Assembly (NCBI GenBank): GCA_964293305.1
Contig: CAXYYO010000008.1
Span: 1 to 64,000 of the forward strand
Reading direction: 5' to 3'
Source: CALAGJ01 sp964293305
Lineage (GTDB): Bacteria > Bacteroidota > Bacteroidia > Chitinophagales > Chitinophagaceae
Length of the DNA: 64,000 nt
The translations under genes and the position numbers were made by a program. Every line of letters starts with the position of its first letter. Within the stretch, counting starts at the first letter, position 1. Under the pieces are notes generated by a model, which searched no databases, had not been told where the DNA came from, and saw only the letters and a program-made list of their open reading frames with translations. Shown one piece after another: positions 26,126 to 36,176 of this stretch.

Positions 26126-27280
26126 TTAGATAATGTTTTCAAGTTTGGCTATTGCCTTAGATATAACACTTATTGTCGTTTCAATATCAGTTTCTGTTGT
26201 GTATCGGCCCAAACTAAAACGTATAGAATTCTTAGCATCTATATCATTTAAACCCATTGCTTTTAAAACATGGCTTGGTTGGGGTAAAGCAGATGTACAT
26301 GCTGAACCCGATGCTACAGCAATTCTATTGCTTATGCTACTTAAAATTCTGCCGGGTACAATTTGCGTGAAGCATATATTTGAAACATGGGAAATTCTGT
26401 TTGAAGTATACCCATTTATATAAGCATGCAGATTTTTCAAGATATTGTCTTCAAGATGATTTCTTAATTGATAAATTCTTTTTGATTCATCTCCTATATA
26501 ATTTAACGCTAAAGCACTAGCGGCACCAATACCCACTATTGCCGGCACATTTAGAGTACCGCTTCTGAATCCTCTTTCGTGACCACCGCCATGCAATAAA
26601 GCTGATACATTTACCCTTGGATTTTTCCTTTTAAGATACAATATACCTGCCCCTTTTGGTCCATATAATTTGTGGGCACTAAAACAGAGCATGTCAATTT
26701 TCGAAGTTTCTACATTAACAGGAATTTTACCAACCGCCTGTGTGGCATCACAAAAAAAAGTTATATTATGAAATCTGCAAATTTCTCCAATGGCTTCTAC
26801 AGGATGTTTAACTCCAGTTTCATTGTTTACATACATTAATGCAACCATCAAAGTATCTTTTCTAATCAGTTGCTTTAATTGCATTAAATCAATTTCTCCA
26901 TCATTATTTACTGGAAGTAGCGATATTTCAACCCCTTTCTTTTCTAAAAATGTACATGTATCAAGCACAGCTTTGTGTTCAGTAACACAGGTGATGATAT
27001 GCTTTTTTTCTCCTTTATAGTATGCATATAAACCTTGTATGGCAAGATTTATAGATTCAGTAGCACCTGAAGTAAAAATGATTGCTTCTTTTGTGGCATT
27101 AATAAGTGCTGCCACCTGTTCTCTGGCCAAATCTACGGCTGCTGCAGCTTGCCATCCGTAGGCATGGTTACTACTAGATGCATTTCCAAATGATGTTGTA
27201 AACCAGGGTATCATTTTTTCAAGTACCACATGATCAACTGGAGTTGTAGCGTTGTAGTCTAAATAAATAATTTCTTTCAT
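26126..27280 (-). CDS. iscS: Cysteine desulfurase (IscS/NifS family)
   Basis: About 384 residues from the ATG at 27280 (MKEIIYLDYNATTPVD). An in-frame ATG at 27310 would add ten residues not typical of the family. PLP is bound by the Lys in CFSAHKLYGPKGAGILYL. The sulfur-carrying Cys lies in ASGSACTSALPQPSHVL, the group I (IscS/NifS) loop. It mobilises sulfur from cysteine for Fe-S clusters and thiolation. It is followed by an A-type carrier and is divergent from the epimerase gene. Confidence 0.92.
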   Translation of the reverse strand: MKEIIYLDYNATTPVDHVVLEKMIPWFTTSFGNASSSNHAYGWQAAAAVDLAREQVAALINATKEAIIFTSGATESINLAIQGLYAYYKGEKKHIITCVTEHKAVLDTCTFLEKKGVEISLLPVNNDGEIDLMQLKQLIRKDTLMVALMYVNNETGVKHPVEAIGEICRFHNITFFCDATQAVGKIPVNVETSKIDMLCFSAHKLYGPKGAGILYLKRKNPRVNVSALLHGGGHERGFRSGTLNVPAIVGIGAASALALNYIGDESKRIYQLRNHLEDNILKNLHAYINGYTSNRISHVSNICFTQIVPGRILSSISNRIAVASGSACTSALPQPSHVLKAMGLNDIDAKNSIRFSLGRYTTETDIETTISVISKAIAKLENII

Positions 27281-27342
27281 CCCTGTGTAAAAGTAAAATG
27301 TCTTTTGCATTTTGACGAATATTGCAAATACGATTTAAAATT

Positions 27343-27750
27343 ATGAAACAGGTAGAACATATTGGTATTGCTGTAAAAGATTTAAAAGCCAGCATTGCAG
27401 TTTATGAAAAGTTGATGCATACCCCATGTTATAAACAAGAAAAGGTAGAGAGTGAAAATGTTGAAACGGCATTTTTTAAAAGAGGGGAAACTAAAATTGA
27501 GTTATTGCAAAGCCTCACAAATGATGGCGTAATAGCAAGGTTTATAGAAAAAAGGGGTGAAGGATTACACCATATTGCTTTTGAAGTAGTGGACATTTAC
27601 TTAGAAATGGAACGCTTACAAAAAGAAGGTTTTGTATTGCTAAATGAGCAACCAAAAATGGGTGCTGACAACAAATTGATTTGTTTTTTGCATCCAAAAC
27701 AAACCAATGGAGTACTTATAGAAATTTGTCAGGATAGAGGTGGCTTATAA
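27343..27750 (+). CDS. mce: Methylmalonyl-CoA epimerase
   Basis: 135 residues of the VOC fold. Metal ligands are suggested by VEHIGIAVKDL, GLHHIAFEV and LIEICQ. The enzyme interconverts (2R)- and (2S)-methylmalonyl-CoA between propionyl-CoA and succinyl-CoA. ATG 27343 is preferred over an upstream non-ATG extension. The 3' end overlaps the convergent rnc stop by 6 bp, with no room for a terminator. The mutase genes are not in the window. Confidence 0.87.
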   Translation: MKQVEHIGIAVKDLKASIAVYEKLMHTPCYKQEKVESENVETAFFKRGETKIELLQSLTNDGVIARFIEKRGEGLHHIAFEVVDIYLEMERLQKEGFVLLNEQPKMGADNKLICFLHPKQTNGVLIEICQDRGGL

Positions 27751-28452
27751 TGCTAATTTATCAACCGCTAATTGTGCAGCTATTTGACTGGCATCTTTTT
27801 TATTGTACCCTTTTCCTTCTGATATACGTTCTCCTTCCAGTACAACTGCTATGGTAAAAATGCGTCGACCGGACTCTAATTTTTCTTGAATGGTTTCAAA
27901 ATCGATGCTTTTACCATTTTTATTTGCCCAGCCTATTAGCTTATTTTTTAGATTTATGTTTATCAACTCCAGATCATCCATAAATAAGTGGGGAATAATT
28001 ATACTATTTATAACCCATTTCTTGGTTTTTATATAACCTTTATCCAGATAAACAGCACCGATGATGGCCTCTAATGTATTTCCAAATATTTGGCTGCTTT
28101 TTAAAGAAGTATCAAACTTATTGTATTGGGTTAAATTTTTTAGACCCATTTTGAGGGCTATATCATTTAGCTGTTGACGATTAACCATTTTGCTTCTCAT
28201 TTCAGTAAGAAAGCCCTCGCCTTTGTATGGATATTTTTTAAAAAGATAATCAGCAACTAGGGCACTTAAAACTGCATCACCTAAATACTCTAATCTTTCA
28301 TTATTTTCACCAGCCAGCTCTTTTACAGAGCGATGGCTTAATGCAGATTCATACAGAGCAATATTGCCAGGCCTAATACCCAGGAAATTAATCAACTGTT
28401 TTTTAAAATCCTGATTTTTGGAGGGCGCAAATAGAAGCCGAAAAATTTTCAC
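27745..28452 (-). CDS. rnc: Ribonuclease III
   Basis: 235 residues. The RNase III signature NERLEYLGDAVLSALVADYL is at about 50-70, the second acidic site is in GNTLEAIIGAVYLDKGY, and a double-stranded RNA-binding domain follows (GKGYNKKDASQIAAQLAVDK). The start is a GTG at 28452, 4 bp after the fabF stop. It processes rRNA precursors and double-stranded RNA. The acpP-fabF-rnc order is common in bacteria. Confidence 0.95.
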   Translation of the reverse strand: MKIFRLLFAPSKNQDFKKQLINFLGIRPGNIALYESALSHRSVKELAGENNERLEYLGDAVLSALVADYLFKKYPYKGEGFLTEMRSKMVNRQQLNDIALKMGLKNLTQYNKFDTSLKSSQIFGNTLEAIIGAVYLDKGYIKTKKWVINSIIIPHLFMDDLELININLKNKLIGWANKNGKSIDFETIQEKLESGRRIFTIAVVLEGERISEGKGYNKKDASQIAAQLAVDKLAL

Positions 28453-28456
28453 ACGG

Positions 28457-29710
28457 TCAAGCTATATATTTTTTTACGATAATACAGGCATTATGTCCTC
28501 CAAATCCAAAGTTATTATTGAGGGCTGCACGCACAGTACGCTTCTGAGGTTTGTTGAAAGTAAAATTAATCCTACTATCAAAAGCGGGATCGTCCGTGAA
28601 ATGATTAATTGTTGGTGGAACAATATCTTCCTCTACGCTTTTAATACAAGCTATAGCTTCAATGACTCCGGCAGCACCTAAGCAATGACCCGTCATTGAT
28701 TTTGTACTACTGATGTTTATGTTACTTAAATGATCACCGAAAATTTCCTCTATTGCTTTTACTTCGGCCGTATCGCCCAAACCTGTAGAAGTGCCATGTG
28801 CATTTATGTAATCAATATCATCGGGGCTCATACCTGCATCTTCCAGCGTTAAGCGCATTACATTTTTTGCACCCAGTCCATCAGGATGTGGGGCAGTAAT
28901 ATGGTACGCATCTGCACTAGCACCACAACCAGCTATTTCAGCATAAATTTTTGCACCTCTTGCCAAAGCATGGTCTAAAGTTTCTAGGACCAAAGCACCC
29001 GCTCCTTCTCCGAGTACAAAGCCATCTCTGTCTTTATCATAAGGTCTGCTAGCTGTTTCTGGGCTGTCATTTCTTTCACTCAAAGCACGCAAGGCGTTAA
29101 ATCCACCAATACCGGCATAAGAAACTGCTGCTTCACCCCCACCGGTCACCATTACATCAGCTTTATTAAGCCTCATGTGATATACAGCTTCTATGATTGC
29201 ATTTGTGCTTGTAGCACAGGCACTTGAAACACAAAAATTTGGACCCAAGAGTCCATGTTTAATTGAAATATGGCCAGCAGCTATGTCTGGAATTAATTTT
29301 GGTATAAAGAAAGGTGTAAATCTGGGAGTGCCATCCCCTTTTGCGAAGTCATACACTTCATTTTGAAAGGTTATAAATCCACCAATGCCACTTCCAAAGA
29401 CAACCCCTGCTCTAGTTGGCACTACATTTTCAACTGAAATACCAGCATCATGAACGGCCTGATCTGCAGCTGCAATTGATAACAAAGTGTACCGATCTAA
29501 TTTTCGGGCATCCTTTTTATCCATGTATATGTGAGGGTCAAAATTTTTGACCTCACAGGCAAATCGTGTCCTAAACTTTTCAGCATTAAACAAAGTTATT
29601 GGTCCAGCGCCTGAAACTCCATTCAACAAGTTATTCCAATATTCTCCTAAGTTATTACCAATAGGGGTTACAGCGCCCATACCCGTAACAACGATTCGCT
29701 TATACTGCAT
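28457..29710 (-). CDS. fabF: 3-oxoacyl-[acyl-carrier-protein] synthase II
   Basis: 417 residues with the Cys-His-His triad of condensing enzymes: VSSACATSTNA, INAHGTSTGLGD and SMTGHCLGAAG. It extends acyl-ACP with malonyl-ACP in fatty-acid synthesis and favours longer or unsaturated chains. It follows acpP by 85 bp and precedes rnc by 4 bp on the same strand. Confidence 0.97.
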   Translation of the reverse strand: MQYKRIVVTGMGAVTPIGNNLGEYWNNLLNGVSGAGPITLFNAEKFRTRFACEVKNFDPHIYMDKKDARKLDRYTLLSIAAADQAVHDAGISVENVVPTRAGVVFGSGIGGFITFQNEVYDFAKGDGTPRFTPFFIPKLIPDIAAGHISIKHGLLGPNFCVSSACATSTNAIIEAVYHMRLNKADVMVTGGGEAAVSYAGIGGFNALRALSERNDSPETASRPYDKDRDGFVLGEGAGALVLETLDHALARGAKIYAEIAGCGASADAYHITAPHPDGLGAKNVMRLTLEDAGMSPDDIDYINAHGTSTGLGDTAEVKAIEEIFGDHLSNINISSTKSMTGHCLGAAGVIEAIACIKSVEEDIVPPTINHFTDDPAFDSRINFTFNKPQKRTVRAALNNNFGFGGHNACIIVKKYIA

Positions 29711-29795
29711 ATTTAAAATTAGTTCATTGAAAAAAAATCCGCCAATGCAAGAATATGTCCAGCAGAGACGGATTAACTATTGTGCAAGGTTAAAA

Positions 29796-30032
29796 TTACT
29801 TGGCGTGCTCTTCTAAATAGGAAATAGCCTGACCTACATTTGTAATAGTTTCGGCTTGCTCATCCGGGATTGAGATGTTGAATTCTTTTTCAAACTCCAT
29901 AATTAACTCTACAGTATCCAGGGAGTCGGCACCCAAATCATTAGTAAATGATGCTTCTGTAGTTACCTCGGCTTCATCAACGCCTAATTTGTCAATAATA
30001 ATTTTTTTGACCCTTGATGCGATGTCTGACAT
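29796..30032 (-). CDS. acpP: Acyl carrier protein
   Basis: 78 residues, acidic, with the phosphopantetheine-attachment Ser in GADSLDTVELIM. It carries growing acyl chains for FabF and the other fatty-acid enzymes. It is first in the acpP-fabF-rnc unit and has its own good promoter. Confidence 0.98.
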   Translation of the reverse strand: MSDIASRVKKIIIDKLGVDEAEVTTEASFTNDLGADSLDTVELIMEFEKEFNISIPDEQAETITNVGQAISYLEEHAK

Positions 30033-30054
30033 TTTTAAAATTTTTGTTCAGCCG

Positions 30055-30083
30055 CAAAAATAGAATTTTTAGTTAAAAAGCAA
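30055..30083 (-). promoter_or_regulatory. acpP operon promoter
   Basis: Minus strand TTG (30083-30081), 18 bp, then TATTTTTG (30062-30055), a full TAnnTTTG match. It lies 22 bp before the acpP ATG. Confidence 0.7.
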
Positions 30084-30178
30084 TATTTCGGTCAATTTTT
30101 GTTTTTCACACTTCACACTCCACCCTTTTTTTTATACAGTGCGAGTATATTGGAAAGAAAATATTACATTACCACCCT

Positions 30179-30607
30179 ATGCCACTAAAATTGATTGATC
30201 ACGGGTCAAAAGAATATCAACAAATGATTGATCTAAGACTTGAATTATTAAGGAAGCCATTGGGTCTCCGATTTTCTGATGAAGAGTTAGAAAAAGAAAA
30301 AAAGGATTTTCTTATTGGCTTTTTTGAAGAAAAAAAATTAGAGGGCTGCTGTATGCTTACAGAGACAGCACCCAAAACCCTTCGACTGCGTCAAATGGCT
30401 GTAATCAGTGGATTACAGGGCAAAGGAATAGGAAGATCTATCATGCAATTTGCGGAAAATGTAGCAAGAGACATGGGCTATAAAAAGATGAACATGCATG
30501 CAAGAAAAAATGCAATCGGGTTTTACGAAAAATTAGGATATAAGGTTTGTGGAATTGAATTCCTCGAAGTAACTATACCCCATTTTATGATGGAGAAAAT
30601 GCTTTAG
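30179..30607 (+). CDS. GNAT-family N-acetyltransferase
   Basis: 142 residues. The acetyl-CoA-binding motif A is RQMAVISGLQGKGIGRSIMQ, and the C-terminal segment NAIGFYEKLGYKV is typical of the family. The substrate is unknown. It is a single gene between acpP and a convergent YcxB-like gene. Confidence 0.87.
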   Translation: MPLKLIDHGSKEYQQMIDLRLELLRKPLGLRFSDEELEKEKKDFLIGFFEEKKLEGCCMLTETAPKTLRLRQMAVISGLQGKGIGRSIMQFAENVARDMGYKKMNMHARKNAIGFYEKLGYKVCGIEFLEVTIPHFMMEKML

Positions 30608-30693
30608 TATTTGTGGAATTGAATTACTGATAAAATGGGAAGCATATGATTTTTAAAAAGACATTTATCTTACAATTTGGTACAAAATTTTAT

Positions 30694-31173
30694 TCAATTT
30701 ATTTTTATATTTCTGTTTATCATCTTCCGTAAATCGGGTAATTCATCAGCGGATACTGGTTCTTTGGGTATAATAAAGAAGGATTTTGTAGAAAAATATA
30801 AATGAAAAAATTCCGGGCTTTCATAAAATTTTTGAAACTGAGCCCATTCCCATCTCATTTCTCCTCTATCGTTTTCTAATAAAATTCTATCGTCCGAAAA
30901 AGAAATAGAGAATTTTTCCTGAAATGTGTTAGCACGTTTGTAAATACTCCATGGTAAAATGAACCAACAAGATAGAATAAAAAAAAGCCATATAATACTT
31001 CCCAACAAAAATGGTTCAGGTCTGATTGTACCTGTGAAATAAAGTATTGCAGATAATATGTCAAAAGCAAGAATGATGATTAACGTTATCTTAATATCAG
31101 TTTGCCAAATAAAATGAAAACGTAATGCCTGTATGACCTTTTTTTTATCATAAGAAAATGAAAAACGAATCAT
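30694..31173 (-). CDS. YcxB-like membrane protein
   Basis: 159 residues. Two membrane segments at about 29-49 and 53-74 are followed by a YcxB-like soluble domain (about 88-155, FSISFSDDRILLENDRGEMR, FHLYFSTKSFFIIPKEPVS). The function of YcxB proteins is not known. The ATG lies 6 bp after the phosphatase stop upstream, so translation is probably coupled. Confidence 0.7.
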   Translation of the reverse strand: MIRFSFSYDKKKVIQALRFHFIWQTDIKITLIIILAFDILSAILYFTGTIRPEPFLLGSIIWLFFILSCWFILPWSIYKRANTFQEKFSISFSDDRILLENDRGEMRWEWAQFQKFYESPEFFHLYFSTKSFFIIPKEPVSADELPDLRKMINRNIKIN

Positions 31174-31179
31174 GCTTTT

Positions 31180-32595
31180 TTATTTTTTACCTCCAAGATC
31201 TTGCAAATTAAGTGACAAATTCTCCAATACTTTTCCATCAATACCTAAAAATTCAATTTGTAGCTTTCTCTGCTTCACAGGGCCAGAAAAACTAATTCTT
31301 GCAAAGTTTTGTTGGTCTATTTCTTGGCCAACCCTATAAGGACTACTTTTTTCCGGTTCTCTAGTGATGCCAATTCCCGAAGTCAAGGGTGAGGCAGTTA
31401 TGTCGTATAGTGTGTATTTGCCGGGCCGTTCCGACTTTATTATTTCACTGTGATGCCTGTCTCCTGTAAGAAACAATAAGCCTTTGATTCCCTGTTGGTC
31501 TATGAATGACATGAGGTCCTCGTATTCAGCACTAAAGTGCTTAAAACAATCATAGGGATTGAGTGGGTTCAACACTTGGCTGCCATTTACAATAAATCTA
31601 AAACTAATGTTTGGATTGTTATTACTTTGTAACAATGAATTCTTTAACCAAGTCATCTGTTGTTTACCAAACATTTGCTTTTCGGTATTTGGTTTCCCAT
31701 TTATACTGTCGGCCATATCATCATTACTTCTAAATGATCTGTCATCCAACAGAAAAAAGTCTACATCATTCCAAGTAAAATGAGTATAAATGCCTTGCCC
31801 ATTTTCACCATATGCATTGTTGCCCCAGTAATTCCTAAATACTTCGCGACTTGCTGATTTTAATACGTAGTTACTTCCTGCGTCATTTGGTCCAAAATCG
31901 TGATCATCCCAAATTGCCATTTGTGGCATAGCTTTTAATAAAGGTTGTAATATAGGTTGCGCCCTTTCTCTACCAGCTCTGTAATTTAGACCCCATTCAC
32001 TAAAATAATCAGGCACACGGGTATACCAATTATCACCCAACCATAACATAAATGCTGCATTTTCATTAGCCATAGTTTTAAAAATAGAGCTATCCCCACC
32101 ATAGCTTTTACCTTGAATCCTATCATACTCCGGCTGGTTGAAATAAGAACAACTACCTGCTATAAAGCTAAAATCTGGAACAGGAGTGCGCCATTGCCAA
32201 AAAGTTTGTGTTGTAAAATTGCCAGTTGCTATTACTTCTCTTTTTTTTCGACCTGCTACAATGGTATAACTATATTTTGTTTGTGGAGATAAATTGGCAA
32301 TTAAAAATTTTACAATATAGTGTCCATAATTATTTATAATTTCTACTGACCCGTCAAGGGTAGGTTCATCCATACTAACAATAGATTTTTTATCATTACC
32401 CTCTACTAATGTTGGAGCAAATTCAATAACCAAATTTTCTGGCCTTTGAGAAAACTCTGCCCATATAGTGGCAGTCCGTAATTCTACAAAACCAAGCATA
32501 GGACCAGATACAATTTCAGCATTTTGAGCTTTTACTGATGCCACACTGAGGCAAAAAATCAGACCGTAAGCAACACAATTTTTTATTAAATTCAT
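31180..32595 (-). CDS. Secreted PhoD-like metallophosphatase
   Basis: About 471 residues from ATG 32595, with signal peptide MNLIKNCVAYGLIFCLSVAS ending VKAQ; an upstream ATG at 32643 would bury it. The N-terminal Ig-like domain (about 25-120) and the metallophosphatase part are PhoD-type: FIAGSCSY, LWLGDNWY, IWDDHDFGPND and FLTGDRHHSEI provide metal ligands. PhoD enzymes hydrolyse phosphodiesters or phosphomonoesters outside the cytoplasm. Phosphate limitation is a plausible signal, but no site was found. Confidence 0.85.
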   Translation of the reverse strand: MNLIKNCVAYGLIFCLSVASVKAQNAEIVSGPMLGFVELRTATIWAEFSQRPENLVIEFAPTLVEGNDKKSIVSMDEPTLDGSVEIINNYGHYIVKFLIANLSPQTKYSYTIVAGRKKREVIATGNFTTQTFWQWRTPVPDFSFIAGSCSYFNQPEYDRIQGKSYGGDSSIFKTMANENAAFMLWLGDNWYTRVPDYFSEWGLNYRAGRERAQPILQPLLKAMPQMAIWDDHDFGPNDAGSNYVLKSASREVFRNYWGNNAYGENGQGIYTHFTWNDVDFFLLDDRSFRSNDDMADSINGKPNTEKQMFGKQQMTWLKNSLLQSNNNPNISFRFIVNGSQVLNPLNPYDCFKHFSAEYEDLMSFIDQQGIKGLLFLTGDRHHSEIIKSERPGKYTLYDITASPLTSGIGITREPEKSSPYRVGQEIDQQNFARISFSGPVKQRKLQIEFLGIDGKVLENLSLNLQDLGGKK

Positions 32596-32815
32596 ATCTT
32601 TAAGTTTAAACTGCAATAAATTTATATTTTCAGATTGGTACATTTAAAAAATCAAATGCAAATAAATTCAAAACTTATTAAATGACAATGAATCAATCAT
32701 TTAAATTGATTTTTATGTGTATGGAAATGCTATATATAAATATTTATTAACTATTATATAATATTGAAGTAAAAAACGCTTTTTTGTTTTGCAATTTATT
32801 AAATTTATTTACTGA

Positions 32816-33256
32816 ATGGCTTTGAGATTAAAATTAGATATGGACACAGTTGCAGAAGATTTTTTTGCAGATACTTATCTATTGGGTCTTATGACCATAG
32901 CAAAAGATTATAAAATCTCCCTTGCACTCAATCGCAGTTTAGCGCTTGATTTAAGATTAAAACCAGACCTAGAAATTAAACTCAACCGTAGAAGTCGTTT
33001 TTACTACTTTGAAGTTCATGAATACCAAGATTATTTCAATAGGATTCAATATTATCTTTACCACAATCAGTACGAAGGGGAATATTTATTGCCAGAATAT
33101 AAACATTTAGATTATTTACTTCTTATCCGGGGAGAAGGTTTGCTACAACAAGGCACTACTCAGCTAATAAATGTGTTACGGACAATATCAGACGTGCAGC
33201 TAGTTGTATCGCTTACTGATGAAAATATTTCAAGTAGAAGTAATCTGGTTTTTTAA
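32816..33256 (+). CDS. IPExxxVDY-family protein
   Basis: 146 residues with the motif LLPEYKHLDYLLLIRG, a conservative variant of IPExxxVDY, near residues 97-112. This small soluble family is found in Bacteroidota and has no known function. The gene lies alone on the plus strand before the pyrophosphatase gene. Confidence 0.72.
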   Translation: MALRLKLDMDTVAEDFFADTYLLGLMTIAKDYKISLALNRSLALDLRLKPDLEIKLNRRSRFYYFEVHEYQDYFNRIQYYLYHNQYEGEYLLPEYKHLDYLLLIRGEGLLQQGTTQLINVLRTISDVQLVVSLTDENISSRSNLVF

Positions 33257-33383
33257 AATCCACATCCAAAATAGAAGATTTTATCAATTTCTTTACACTT
33301 TATTACTCCAAAAATAACCTCTAAAAATTAGGTCCATTGAAGGCTTTAGAGTAGTGAAATGTTAAATTCTAAAAGCATTTCCT

Positions 33384-33391
33384 TACTTTTG
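33384..33391 (+). promoter_or_regulatory. -7 box TACTTTTG before hppA
   Basis: A perfect TAnnTTTG match, followed by GCGCC as at dnaB (TACTTTTGCAGCC), 32 bp before the ATG. No -33 TTG lies at the expected distance. Confidence 0.45.
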
Positions 33392-33423
33392 CGCCACTTT
33401 TAAATCAAAAATCTATTAAACCG

Positions 33424-36132
33424 ATGGACAAAATCTTGTTTTATGCCGTTCCGGCGATGGGAGTTTTAGGTCTCCTCTACACATTTGTAAAGTTCAATTG
33501 GGTATCTAAGCAGGATGCCGGCACTGAACACATGAAAGTAATCAGTAATTATATTGCCGAAGGTGCAATGGCCTTTCTGAAAGCAGAGTGGAAAATATTG
33601 GGATATTTCGTAGTTATCGTTGCCTTGTTGTTAGGATTTATGTCCAGCACAAACCCCAATAGTCACTGGTTAATTGCTGTTGCCTTTGTAATTGGTGCAG
33701 TATCAAGTGCTACTGCTGGATATATAGGTATGAAAGTGGCCACAAAAGCTAATGTGCGCACAGCACAAGCTGCCCGTACAAGTTTAAGTAAAGCACTCAA
33801 TGTATCCTTTACTGGAGGATCAGTAATGGGTTTGGGTGTGGCTGGCTTAGCGGTTTTAGGTCTCGGTAGTTTATTTCTTATATTCAAAGCATTTTTTGCC
33901 CCTGCGGGAATAGATAGTGCAGAAATGATTAAAACCATTGAAGTATTAACCGGTTTCTCTTTGGGTGCAGAAAGTATTGCACTTTTTGCCCGTGTAGGCG
34001 GTGGTATTTATACCAAAGCTGCAGACGTGGGTGCTGACTTAGTAGGAAAGGTAGAAGCAGGCATTCCTGAAGACGATCCCCGCAATCCTGCTACCATTGC
34101 AGATAATGTGGGCGATAATGTGGGCGACGTAGCAGGTATGGGTGCCGACCTTTTTGGCTCTTATGTAGCAACAGTATTAGCAACTATGGTACTTGGCCAA
34201 GAAACAAAAGTAACTGGCACAGGTGGTATGGGAGAATACTCCCCTATTCTTTTACCTATGGTTATTGCAGGTGTTGGTATATTATTCTCCATAGTTGGTA
34301 CACTCTTCGTAAAAGTGAGTGACAATGCTGGCATTAGTACATCCAGTGTGCAAAAAGCCCTCAATATGGGCAACTGGGGTTCAATGATTCTAACTGCCAT
34401 TGCTAGTGTTTTTCTAGTAAAATATATTTTACCTGATACCATGGTACTTCGTGGTTTCGAATTTACAAATAATGGTGTAATTGGTGCTATAGGTGTTGGA
34501 TTAGCCGTAGGCGCATTGATGAGTATTATAACTGAATACTATACAGCAATGGGCAAAAAGCCTGTTATGTCTATCATACAAAAATCTGCAACAGGACATG
34601 CCACAAACGTAATTGGTGGTTTGGCAGTTGGCATGGAATCAACTTTATTACCAATATTGGTATTAGCAGCTGGTATCTATGGTTCTTATGCATGCGCTGG
34701 TTTATATGGTGTAGCCATTGCCGCAGCAGGTATGATGGCCACTACTGCTATGCAATTAGCCATTGATGCATTTGGTCCTATAGCTGACAATGCAGGTGGT
34801 ATTGCTGAAATGACTGAATTACCTCCAGAAGTTCGTGAAAAAACAGACGTTCTGGATGCTGTTGGTAATACAACCGCTGCCAGTGGAAAAGGTTTTGCCA
34901 TTGCATCTGCTGCACTTACCGCATTAGCACTATTTGCTGCATTTGTAGGAGTAGCCGGAATAGATGGTATTGATATTTATAAAGCTGACGTATTAGCTGC
35001 CCTTTTTGTGGGTGGTATGATTCCATTTATATTTTCTTCTTTAGCTATACGTGCAGTAGGCGATGCTGCTATGAGCATGGTACAAGAAGTACGCAGACAG
35101 TTTAGAGAAATACCAGGCATTATGGAAGGAAAAGGAATGCCTGAATATGATAAATGTGTGGCTATTTCTACTGATGCCTCTATCAAAAAAATGATGCTGC
35201 CTGGCGCTATAGCAATTCTTTCTCCATTAATCATTGGTTTTCTTTTTGGACCAGAAGCATTGGGTGGCTTTTTAGCAGGTGCTACTGTTAGTGGTGTATT
35301 GATGGGTATGTTTCAAAATAATGCAGGTGGTGCATGGGATAATGCCAAAAAAAGTTTTGAAAAAGGTGTATTAATTGATGGTCAGATGTATTACAAAAAA
35401 TCTGAACCACATAAAGCATCTGTTACAGGTGATACGGTTGGAGATCCATTTAAAGATACATCTGGACCTTCTATGAATATTCTTATTAAACTGATGAGTA
35501 TTGTATCATTGGTTGTGGCTCCTACCTTAGCCAGCATACATGGCACAGGCGGTCATAATATAGCAAGTGCATCCACAGAAAACACAATTATAATAGATGC
35601 GGATGCTCCTGCAGCTGTAGCTACAGAACTAACTGGCGCAGTAAATGCTGACGGAGATTTTGTATATGATTTAGGTGCACTCACAGACATTACTCTTCCA
35701 AATGGAAATACAATTGCATTAGCTCCTATGAGTGGGGAAGCGAAATTGATAACTTGGTTGAATGATGCAAACAGTGTAGTAGATAAAACAACCTGGTTTA
35801 ATCTTGAAGATTTATTTTTTGAGACAGGTAGTTCTACATTAAAAGCACAGAGCATTACAGATTTACAACACATGGTTACCATCCTCAATGCATATCCTAC
35901 ACTTAAACTAAAACTTGGAGGATACACAGATAATTCCGGAGATAGTTTAAAAAATGTAACCCTTAGTCAGCAACGTGCAGATGCTACAAAGGCGGAGCTG
36001 GTAAAAGCAGGAATTGATGCTGCTCGTTTAGATGCTGAAGGTTATGGCCCCATGCATCCGGTAGCTGATAATACAACAGCTGAAGGCCGTGCACGCAATC
36101 GTCGTATTGCGGTAAGAGTTACAGAAAAATAA
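33424..36132 (+). CDS. hppA: Ion-translocating membrane pyrophosphatase fused to a C-terminal OmpA-like domain
   Basis: 902 residues. Residues 1 to about 700 are a multi-span pyrophosphatase that pumps H+ or Na+ with energy from PPi. Substrate motifs DVGADLVGKVE (D-x7-K-x-E) and EDDPRNPATIADNVGDNVGD are intact. GNTTAASGKG has Ala where K+-independent enzymes have Lys, suggesting a K+-dependent type. After a linker, residues about 790-902 form an OmpA/Pal-like peptidoglycan-binding domain (KLGGYTDNSGDSLKN, LSQQRADATKAELVKAGI, GRARNRRIAVRV). The C-terminus of these pumps is extracytoplasmic, so the domain could reach the cell wall. Pumped ion not determined. Confidence 0.93.
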   Translation: MDKILFYAVPAMGVLGLLYTFVKFNWVSKQDAGTEHMKVISNYIAEGAMAFLKAEWKILGYFVVIVALLLGFMSSTNPNSHWLIAVAFVIGAVSSATAGYIGMKVATKANVRTAQAARTSLSKALNVSFTGGSVMGLGVAGLAVLGLGSLFLIFKAFFAPAGIDSAEMIKTIEVLTGFSLGAESIALFARVGGGIYTKAADVGADLVGKVEAGIPEDDPRNPATIADNVGDNVGDVAGMGADLFGSYVATVLATMVLGQETKVTGTGGMGEYSPILLPMVIAGVGILFSIVGTLFVKVSDNAGISTSSVQKALNMGNWGSMILTAIASVFLVKYILPDTMVLRGFEFTNNGVIGAIGVGLAVGALMSIITEYYTAMGKKPVMSIIQKSATGHATNVIGGLAVGMESTLLPILVLAAGIYGSYACAGLYGVAIAAAGMMATTAMQLAIDAFGPIADNAGGIAEMTELPPEVREKTDVLDAVGNTTAASGKGFAIASAALTALALFAAFVGVAGIDGIDIYKADVLAALFVGGMIPFIFSSLAIRAVGDAAMSMVQEVRRQFREIPGIMEGKGMPEYDKCVAISTDASIKKMMLPGAIAILSPLIIGFLFGPEALGGFLAGATVSGVLMGMFQNNAGGAWDNAKKSFEKGVLIDGQMYYKKSEPHKASVTGDTVGDPFKDTSGPSMNILIKLMSIVSLVVAPTLASIHGTGGHNIASASTENTIIIDADAPAAVATELTGAVNADGDFVYDLGALTDITLPNGNTIALAPMSGEAKLITWLNDANSVVDKTTWFNLEDLFFETGSSTLKAQSITDLQHMVTILNAYPTLKLKLGGYTDNSGDSLKNVTLSQQRADATKAELVKAGIDAARLDAEGYGPMHPVADNTTAEGRARNRRIAVRVTEK

Positions 36133-36152
36133 TTTACTCCTACCTTATATTC

Positions 36153-36176
36153 AAACCACCTTCGGGTGGTTTTTTT
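36153..36176 (+). terminator. Terminator after hppA
   Basis: Stem AAACCACC / GGTGGTTT closed by a stable TTCG tetraloop and followed by a T-run. Confidence 0.9.
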
